From: Moraxellaceae bacterium
GTDB lineage: Bacteria > Pseudomonadota > Gammaproteobacteria > Pseudomonadales > Moraxellaceae
Reading direction: 5' to 3'
Assembly (NCBI GenBank): GCA_003543245.1
Contig: DPJB01000031.1
Location: forward strand, 1 to 24,000
DNA: 24,000 bases
The notes below the pieces were generated by a model, which worked only from the letters and a program-made list of their open reading frames with translations, had not been told where the DNA came from and ran no database searches. The position numbers and the translations under genes were made by a program. Numbering within the stretch: the first letter of the stretch is position 1; every line of letters begins with the position of its first letter. Below, piece by piece: positions 7,148-13,298 of this stretch.

Positions 7148-8059
7148 ATGAATAAGGCAGTTTTCGCAGCAGGTCTTTTGATGCTTTCGGGTTTTGCGCT
7201 GGCGCAGAGCTGCGAAGACGGTTTTCAGTCAGTGGGCGATCCCCGTAACGGCCTGTTCTTTTCCGGCCAGGTGAAGGTGCCGGGCCTGAGTGCGCAGAGT
7301 GCGCTGGGGCAGTTGCAGCAGATTGCGCTGGATAGCGGCTACAAGGTGGGTGGCGAGCTCATCAAGGGTGGCGCTGGCGAGCTGTATTTCATCCAGGACA
7401 GCAACAACCCCGCTGTTGTGATGCTGGCCACGGCCGACAAGTCCGGCAAGGTGAGCATCAGCACCAAGCTGGCCCGTGGCCAGAAAACCGACGCCGCCGC
7501 CGTGCGCACCGAATTCTGTTCGCTGCTGGCAAAACTCAAGACCGGCAAGGAAGGCGACGCCATCGCCGCTGCCGCGCGCGAGACAACCGGCATAAACAAG
7601 GTAACGGATGCCAAGGCCGAAAAGCTCTCTGCCGAAATCGGCAAGGTGGTCAAAAAGGCGTTGGCGCCGGTGGCGGCCAAGGGCCAGTTGAGCCGCGCCC
7701 TGATCGGCACTGGCGTATCGGCATCATCGGGCGAATACGAAGAGGCCTTTGCCTCGGTGCGCGCCAAGTACATCGGCCGCAAATACCGCGTGGACGGACA
7801 GATCTACACGGTTACCGGGTCTCCCCTGCACGGCGACATGGAAGTGAATTATCTGGTCACGAAAACCCGCGGCCTGCTCGGTGTGCGTCAGGAATCCCAG
7901 TTCAACGACCTCAACTACCAGATCAAGTGTGCACTGGCCAAAGACCAGGCCAAGTTCTTCCTCACCCTCTCCGAAGGCAACTTTGCTACGCTGACCGGCA
8001 CTGTCGTCAACATGCAGCCGGGCGGTCTGGTCCTGGGGGATTGCCGTCAGGCGAATTGA
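7148..8059 (+). CDS. Periplasmic protein with C-terminal OB-fold (tRNA_anti-like) domain, 303 aa
   Basis: The ATG has a strong ribosome site, AGGAGG at 7136-7141. Residues 1-20 are a signal peptide ending ALAQ, so the product is exported. The middle is Ala/Lys-rich and helical (about 115-195). The C-terminal ~100 residues (from AKYIGRKYRVDGQIYTV to VLGDCR) resemble the tRNA_anti-like OB-fold: a strand of the form YxGxxxxVxGxI, a Cys, then a 'G.FATLTGTVVN...LVLGDC' ending. Family knowledge: many such domains are in secreted proteins of unknown role. No operon partner is evident; the next gene is 281 nt away. I cannot assign a specific function. Confidence 0.7.
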   Translation: MNKAVFAAGLLMLSGFALAQSCEDGFQSVGDPRNGLFFSGQVKVPGLSAQSALGQLQQIALDSGYKVGGELIKGGAGELYFIQDSNNPAVVMLATADKSGKVSISTKLARGQKTDAAAVRTEFCSLLAKLKTGKEGDAIAAAARETTGINKVTDAKAEKLSAEIGKVVKKALAPVAAKGQLSRALIGTGVSASSGEYEEAFASVRAKYIGRKYRVDGQIYTVTGSPLHGDMEVNYLVTKTRGLLGVRQESQFNDLNYQIKCALAKDQAKFFLTLSEGNFATLTGTVVNMQPGGLVLGDCRQAN

Positions 8060-8340
8060 GTGCCCGGACCATTTTCCTTAGATGGTGCTTGCCTAATGCA
8101 TGAGTCTTTTGGTGCGGACTGGCTTAATGGAATGGGGCTGTTGTTATTGAAGCGACAGGCCGGGAGGAGTACGGTTTCATCACGCCCGCCGATATGACCG
8201 TAAGCTTATGTCGCCGGGCGCGTGCATTCGCCTCGACGGGACTCGGCAGCCGTCCCTGGAGCGGGACACTCACCAGTGCCCGGAGTCGTGACGAGACTGA
8301 TGCAGTAACTGGCACGCACTGATTCTTGAAGGTGGCCACC
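8060..8340. other. Intergenic leader rich in hairpins before the 106-aa gene
   Basis: No coding frame with support is seen. It holds CGCCCG pairing with CGGGCG (8182-8187 and 8215-8220), GACGG pairing with CCGTC, and GTCCC pairing with GGGAC. These may form a structured 5' leader or small RNA; no known riboswitch consensus was recognised. Confidence 0.35.
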
Positions 8341-8661
8341 ATGGAATCAACAAAGATCACACAGCACAAGGCGGCGGGACAACCGCAGCCGTTCACCGAG
8401 GGCGACGCCCTGCAGCAGTTGACGGAAAAGGTGCAGCATTTCCGCAGTGATGCAACGACGGCGCTCAGTCACTTCCGTAGCGATACAAGCAGCGTTCTGA
8501 ATGCGCTCAAGCATGATTACAAGCGGGCACGGGCAGCCATGCACCGGCTGCATGATCACAGCGCCCTGCTGTCGTTCCTGCATGAAAAGTTTCCGCGTCC
8601 GGCAGCAAAGAACGTGAAAACCGCGTTGCGCAACCGGCCGGCAAAATCATCGCCCCGGTAA
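8341..8661 (+). CDS. Small helical protein with 11-residue repeats, 106 aa
   Basis: No family is recognised. The ATG at 8341 follows AAGGTGG at 8329-8335; a TTG at 8326 is the other option. There is no signal peptide. The middle carries hendecad repeats: HFRSDATTALS (33-43), HFRSDTSSVLN (44-54) and a weaker third copy starting ALKHD (55-59). Eleven-residue periodicity suits a long amphipathic helix or coiled coil, as in phasin-like or stress-associated proteins, but this is only an analogy. The C-terminus is basic (RNRPAKSSPR). A strong terminator follows, so the gene is a single transcription unit. Confidence 0.6.
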   Translation: MESTKITQHKAAGQPQPFTEGDALQQLTEKVQHFRSDATTALSHFRSDTSSVLNALKHDYKRARAAMHRLHDHSALLSFLHEKFPRPAAKNVKTALRNRPAKSSPR

Positions 8662-8686
8662 GCTTGCATCCGTTCACATCAGCCTG

Positions 8687-8722
8687 AAAGCCGGCGCCAT
8701 GAGTTGCGCCGGCTTTTCTTTT
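8687..8722 (+). terminator. Rho-independent terminator after the hendecad protein
   Basis: GCCGGCGC (8690-8697) pairs perfectly with GCGCCGGC (8706-8713), followed by TTTTCTTTT. The A-run on the other side means it may also act on the kinase transcript arriving from the right. Confidence 0.85.
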
Positions 8723-8788
8723 GGCGTGATGTCCGGGAGGTTGGCGCCGGTGTTGTTGCGAGAGTGGCAAGCCGTGGCGTCGCCAGGA

Positions 8789-11221
8789 TTATTGTGGTGG
8801 CGGCAACCACCGGTCCAGGCGTTGCCTGAGCACGCCAAGTTCAACCGGTTTGGCCAGAAAGTCGTCCATGCCGGCGCGCAGGCAATGCGCGGTATCGTCG
8901 GTGAGTGCGCTGGCGGTCATGGCAACAATAGGCGTGTGCGGTAACTGGTTTTCACTTTCGCGCCGACGGATTTCCCGTGTCAGGCTCAGGCCATCCATGA
9001 CCGGCATTTGCACGTCACTCAGGATCAGGCCAATGCGATGCTGCTGCCACAGGGCGAGTGCTTCGACGCCGTTGGTGGCGAGCAGGCAGGGATGACCCAG
9101 CCATGCCAGCTGGCGAATGGCGACCTGCTGGTTAACGGGATTGTCTTCGGCAAGCAGGATGAGCCGGCCCTGCGCTTCGGCCTCGGCCAGGTCTGCCATG
9201 GGCTGGCGGGCGATGGCGGCACTGGAGGAGAAGTGCTGCTCCACGTGCTCGGCGCTGTCGGCCAGCGGCAGCGTGATCTGGATGCGGAATTCGCTGCCCT
9301 TGTCCGGCTGGCTGTGTACCTCGATGCTGCCGCCCATGAGGTCGACCAGGCGTTTGCAGATCGACAGTCCGAGGCCGCTGCCGCCAAAGCGGCGCGTGAT
9401 GGAGCTGTCGGCCTGGGTAAAGGGCTGGAAGAGCTGCGCCATGGTCTCGTCATTCATGCCGATGCCGTGGTCCCTGACACTGATCACGAGCGTGATGCGG
9501 TCTTCCTGTTGCCCGGTCACCGCGATGCTGATCATCACTTCGTCTTCATTGCTCGCCGGATTGGCGGGCGTGAACTTGATGGCGTTGTTGACCAGATTCT
9601 GCAGGACTTGCCGTATTCGACCGGGATCACCCATGCAGGCGGGCAACGGTGCATGACCGTTGGCATACGACAGGCGCAGGCCTTTGGTGGCAGCGACCGG
9701 CTTCAGCGTCATGATCACGCTGCGCGCGACACCGTCCGGATTAAAGGGAATGCAGTCCAGTTGCAGGCGGCCGGACTCGATGCGCGAGAAATCCAGGATG
9801 TCGTCGAGGATTTGCATCAGTGTGTGGGCCGAGTCATTGGCGGCGTGCAGCATTTCCTGCTGCTCCGGCGGCAGGGATTCCTGCTGCAGCAATTCCAGCA
9901 GGCCGATGACGCCGTTCATGGGGGTGCGAATTTCGTGGCTCATGGTAGCCAGGAACAGGCTCTTGGCCGCGTTTGCGGCTTCGGAACTGGCCTTGGCCGC
10001 GCTCAGCTCGGCGGTGCGTTCCTGCACGCGGACCTCAAGCTGGCGGTTGGCGTCGGCGAGCAGTTCGGTGACATGGGTGCGGCGCCGGCTGCGATTCATC
10101 AGTAGGCCGATGATGATCAGCAGGCTGACAACAACGGCAAGGCTGCCAAGCAGCACGGGCCGGTGGGTTTCGTAAAAACTGGGGGGACGGAAAAACAGAC
10201 GGCTGCCGGCGGGCAGACGTTGCAGACTGATGCGGAAGCGTTGCAGCTCGCGATAATCAAACTGCGGACTGAATTGCGATTGCGGCAGGATCGGAATGGC
10301 ATCGGCCGGCGTTCCCGCCAGAACATCGAGTGCCACTTTGGCGGCGGCATGCCCGTGCTGGTGGGGGTCATTCATCAGTCCGCCAATGGCGCCATTACCA
10401 ATCATGAGGGCGCCCCACATGCCGTAGACCGGTGCGCGGCCGTTGCGGGACACCAGTGGCAGATGCTCGGCAAAGGAAAAGTAGCGGTTATCGCGTGTCT
10501 GGTGGATGGCCAGCATGAGAATGGCCGAGTGTGGCGGCAATTGCCGCAGCCGTTGCCACAGCTCGTTCTGAGTGAAATCGTCCCACAGTTCTACGCGCGG
10601 CCCGGGCTTGCCAGCGCGCTGCTGCATGATGCGCCTGGCCTCGGACGCCATGCGTGCACCGAAGGTGGTGCGGTCAGTGAGCATGATGATGCGTTCCACA
10701 TCGGGCTGCATCTGCTGGATGAGGTTCAGGTTGCCTTCGATCTCCATGCCTTCAAGCAGACCGGTGAAATGTTTTTTGCCCTTGAGCCGTAGTGGATCAA
10801 ACACATTCACGCCGCAGAAGACGACGGGTGTGTCGGGGCCGAAGAGTTCGTCGCGTGACGACAACAGAAGGTCGTAGGCGTAGTCATCGCTGCTGATGAT
10901 GACGTCGGGTGGAAAGCGGGCGTATTTATGCTTGAGCAGGATTTTCAACTGGGCCAGGTAGGCGGGGTCGTCGACCATGCGGCGACCGTCCAGAAATTCG
11001 ATATGCAGGTTTTCTTCGGGAATGTGGCCGGTCAGTGCCTGCTGCACGCCGAGTGTCAGCTGTGCCGCCCAGGCGAATTGCGGATGGTAGGAGTTGAGCA
11101 GCAACACGCGGGGTGCTGCAAGGGCCGACGTTGCCAGCAGGCAAAGCCACAGCACACCGCCTGCCATGAGGCGGTGGCGGAGCCGGGTACATCCTGTATC
11201 ACTACGGCAACGGCAGATCAT
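8789..11221 (-). CDS. Hybrid sensor histidine kinase with ABC substrate-binding-like sensor and REC domain, 810 aa
   Basis: A signal-anchor or signal peptide (about 18-36) leads into a periplasmic domain (37-350) of the ABC transporter substrate-binding type (PRVLLLNSYHPQFAW ... PVVFCGVNVFDP). Then come one membrane helix (355-376), a coiled coil, HisKA with phosphoacceptor H429 in SHEIRTPMNG, a HATPase domain (NLVNNAIKF, DHGIGM, GGSGLGLSI) and a receiver domain with D736 in LSDVQMPVMDG. The protein should sense a periplasmic small molecule and autophosphorylate, passing phosphate to its own receiver. I chose the ATG at 11221 because GGAG lies 7 nt upstream; a GTG two codons earlier is too close to that site. 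No Hpt protein, response regulator or transporter is adjacent, so the ligand and output are unknown. Confidence 0.9.
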   Translation of the reverse strand: MICRCRSDTGCTRLRHRLMAGGVLWLCLLATSALAAPRVLLLNSYHPQFAWAAQLTLGVQQALTGHIPEENLHIEFLDGRRMVDDPAYLAQLKILLKHKYARFPPDVIISSDDYAYDLLLSSRDELFGPDTPVVFCGVNVFDPLRLKGKKHFTGLLEGMEIEGNLNLIQQMQPDVERIIMLTDRTTFGARMASEARRIMQQRAGKPGPRVELWDDFTQNELWQRLRQLPPHSAILMLAIHQTRDNRYFSFAEHLPLVSRNGRAPVYGMWGALMIGNGAIGGLMNDPHQHGHAAAKVALDVLAGTPADAIPILPQSQFSPQFDYRELQRFRISLQRLPAGSRLFFRPPSFYETHRPVLLGSLAVVVSLLIIIGLLMNRSRRRTHVTELLADANRQLEVRVQERTAELSAAKASSEAANAAKSLFLATMSHEIRTPMNGVIGLLELLQQESLPPEQQEMLHAANDSAHTLMQILDDILDFSRIESGRLQLDCIPFNPDGVARSVIMTLKPVAATKGLRLSYANGHAPLPACMGDPGRIRQVLQNLVNNAIKFTPANPASNEDEVMISIAVTGQQEDRITLVISVRDHGIGMNDETMAQLFQPFTQADSSITRRFGGSGLGLSICKRLVDLMGGSIEVHSQPDKGSEFRIQITLPLADSAEHVEQHFSSSAAIARQPMADLAEAEAQGRLILLAEDNPVNQQVAIRQLAWLGHPCLLATNGVEALALWQQHRIGLILSDVQMPVMDGLSLTREIRRRESENQLPHTPIVAMTASALTDDTAHCLRAGMDDFLAKPVELGVLRQRLDRWLPPPQ

Positions 11222-11516
11222 CGCCACACTCCGGAGGCTTTGGATTCAGTTAAGCAGGTCTGCGGGCCGGCGTGGCATTCCGGGCCGGCTTGGTGACAGG
11301 ATTACCCTCGGCGGCGACAGTCGGTGCACATTGCCGGAGAACGCGGCATGAGTACCTGCCAGAAGCATGGATGGCCCGGCACTACTGCTCCAGAACTGCT
11401 GCTTCGCCCCACTGCCCCCAATGCACCGGTCGGCGTAGAATCCGCAGGCTGGCTTGGCGGGCCGTTACCCGCGACATTCCTCCTTCTGCAAACACGCGCC
11501 CTACCGCATGACCGTC

Positions 11517-11915
11517 ATGAAAAAACTGGCTGTGGCCGCCGATACCGAGCGGCTGGATACGTGGGTGAAGTATCACAAAACCCTGTGCGCAAGCTGCCGT
11601 GGCACCTGCTGCAGCCTGCCGGTGGAAGTGCGTCTGGAGGATTTGATCCGCCTGGGTGAGGCCGACGAATTTGAACGGCAGGAGCCGCTAAAGCAGATTG
11701 CGCGTCGCCTGACCAAGACCGGCATCGTCGGGCACTTCAACCACAAGAGCGGCCTGTTCACGCTGGCCCGGCGTGCCAACGGTGACTGCCGCTACCTTGA
11801 TCCGGCCAGTCGGCTTTGCACCATTTACGCAAAGCGCCCTGATACTTGCCGCAACCATCCGCAGGTTGGCCCCCGCCCCGGCTACTGTGCGTGGCAACCA
11901 AAGTCGGCATCATGA
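11517..11915 (+). CDS. YkgJ-family cysteine cluster protein, 132 aa
   Basis: The protein has a Cys pattern typical of the YkgJ (CxxCxxxCC) zinc or iron-sulfur binding family: C24-x2-C27-x3-C31-C32 near the N-terminus, then C91, C101, C111 and C124, with YAKRPDTCRNHP close to the family's usual 'Y..RP..C..F' segment. The family is widespread and poorly characterised; metal binding is the only reasonable role. No good ribosome site is visible; ATG at 11508 and 11517 are both possible, and I chose the one giving the shorter product. It stands alone between a divergent kinase gene and a long regulatory gap. Confidence 0.8.
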   Translation: MKKLAVAADTERLDTWVKYHKTLCASCRGTCCSLPVEVRLEDLIRLGEADEFERQEPLKQIARRLTKTGIVGHFNHKSGLFTLARRANGDCRYLDPASRLCTIYAKRPDTCRNHPQVGPRPGYCAWQPKSAS

Positions 11916-12051
11916 CGCCTCAGGGTCACTGACCGATAACGGGATGACACTGCCCTCAGGGTGAGGTGTCAGAGACCTTTCCCATTGGGCTGACCTCCCC
12001 TGCTAAACCCCTTTGCGACCACCCTTGGGCATCCGCAACGACGGCAAGGCC

Positions 12052-12095
12052 GGATTGGCCCGATTGCCGCACATTTACGGCAATCGGGCCAATCC
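12052..12095. repeat. Perfect 18-bp inverted repeat with 8-nt loop
   Basis: The arms at 12052-12069 and 12078-12095 are exact reverse complements around the loop CACATTTA. There is no T-run on either side, so it is not a standard terminator. It may be an extragenic palindromic element, an RNA structure or a small mobile repeat. Confidence 0.85.
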
Positions 12096-12130
12096 ATGAC
12101 CCGGAGTCACCGCTAATAGTGCAAACAAGC

Positions 12131-12153
12131 CCCTGCCATCAGGTGGTTTTTTT
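12131..12153 (+). terminator. Possible weak terminator
   Basis: CCTG pairs with CAGG around CCAT, followed by TGG and seven T. The stem is short, so termination is uncertain; it would end transcripts from the YkgJ-like gene. Confidence 0.35.
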
Positions 12154-12165
12154 AAAGCAATTAAA

Positions 12166-12185
12166 CGGAATGACACGTCATTCCG
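12166..12185. promoter_or_regulatory. Perfect operator-like palindrome upstream of the membrane protein gene
   Basis: CGGAATGAC and GTCATTCCG are exact 9-bp inverted repeats with a 2-bp spacer, ending 43 nt before the ATG at 12229. The size and symmetry suit a dimeric repressor such as a TetR-type protein. No regulator gene is adjacent. Confidence 0.55.
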
Positions 12186-12228
12186 ATATTGGAACGAGTT
12201 CTGACAGAAGCAGCAAAGGAGAAGGATC

Positions 12229-13212
12229 ATGGTCGAAGTCGATGTGTTCTGGGCGTATGGGTTTGGGGCCAGTCTGGCACTGGGGGCCGGGCGGCAGCTG
12301 GTAAAACGCGACAAGCCGTTCGAGAGCAAATACTTTGTCTGGACGGTGCTGTTTCTGGCGCTGTGCTGGGCACCCACGGGCATGCTGCTGCTGATACGGC
12401 ATCCCTCGTGGGAGACGATGCAGGCGGCAGACAGTCTGGCCAGCATGAACGAGTTTCTCATTCTGGGTTTTGGCCTGACCAACATCACGCAGGGCATTCT
12501 GGGCTTCTGGGTGGGCGTGCTACTGCTGCGCCAGAACAGGATCTATCTGGCCAACCTCAACTGGATGCTGGGCTACTTCGGCATGTTCTTCATTCTGGTC
12601 TATGGCTGGGACGGTCTGGGCTTTGACCGCTTTTTCTACGACCGCGACATGGTGGCCGGCTCGCCTGCGTGGACGCCGGGGGTGAGTGGCGCAACAACGT
12701 TGGCCGGCTTCTTTCCGGCGGTGCTGGCCTTTCTCACCTCGGGTGTGGCGTTCACCCTGTATCTGGATGGCGTCTACCTGCTGCCACCGTTCGGGCTGCT
12801 GATGTTCCTGTGGTACACCGAGGGCCTGCGCGCCGAGGGCCGGCATGGTGGCCGGCCGGACCTGTCGGTACGCAGCACGGGTTTTGGTCTGCGCATGCTG
12901 GGGCGTTATCTGCTGGCGGTCTTTGTCATTGCCCTGGGTGCGGCAATTTTCTCGGCCATCGTGGTGAATTATGTGGGGGCGGCACTGGGCGTGGGCAATC
13001 ATGTGGCGCGCGGTCTGGGCAACATCCCGGCCAACACCGGCATGCACGTGATCAGCTACGTCATCGGCCTGCCACTGGCCCTGGCACTGCTGTGGTTTAC
13101 CGTGCTGCGGCCGGGTGGTCTGGTGCATCGCCTGCTGGGGGTATGGGTGATCGGTGACGAGGCCGACATGTATCAGGGTGGCAAGCAGGTGGTGTCGGTG
13201 CAGGCAAGATGA
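12229..13212 (+). CDS. Polytopic integral membrane protein of unknown function, 327 aa
   Basis: The ATG follows an AAAGGAGAAGG ribosome site. I do not recognise the family. About seven or eight hydrophobic helices are visible (roughly residues 7-21, 35-56, 74-100, 109-130, two within 157-195, 222-248 and 265-288), joined by short loops, with a longer polar loop near 200-215. There is no signal peptide with a cleavage site, no ATP-binding motif and no obvious catalytic motif. It is a single gene between an operator-like palindrome and a strong terminator, which suggests conditional expression. It could be a transporter or a membrane enzyme; nothing in the sequence decides. Confidence 0.7.
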   Translation: MVEVDVFWAYGFGASLALGAGRQLVKRDKPFESKYFVWTVLFLALCWAPTGMLLLIRHPSWETMQAADSLASMNEFLILGFGLTNITQGILGFWVGVLLLRQNRIYLANLNWMLGYFGMFFILVYGWDGLGFDRFFYDRDMVAGSPAWTPGVSGATTLAGFFPAVLAFLTSGVAFTLYLDGVYLLPPFGLLMFLWYTEGLRAEGRHGGRPDLSVRSTGFGLRMLGRYLLAVFVIALGAAIFSAIVVNYVGAALGVGNHVARGLGNIPANTGMHVISYVIGLPLALALLWFTVLRPGGLVHRLLGVWVIGDEADMYQGGKQVVSVQAR

Positions 13213-13244
13213 CCTGAGGTTGGCTGCCATGCTCGCAAAATGAA

Positions 13245-13279
13245 ATGAAAAAGCCCGTCGTAATGACGGGCTTTTTCAT
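13245..13279. terminator. Bidirectional rho-independent terminator
   Basis: A perfect 15-bp stem (13245-13259 with 13265-13279) around GTAAT, with AAAAAGCCCGTC on one side and GACGGGCTTTTT on the other. It gives T-runs on both strands and sits between converging genes. Confidence 0.95.
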
Positions 13280-13298
13280 GCGAGGCGATCCGCTGCCT

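Larger units (their letters stand above)
11916..12228. other. Regulatory intergenic region with long hairpin, terminator-like element and operator
   Basis: This 313-nt gap has no supported gene. It contains a repeated CTCAGGGT near its left end (about 11925 and 11954), a perfect 18-bp hairpin, a weak hairpin plus T-run and a near-perfect palindrome, the last three listed separately. Confidence 0.6.
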
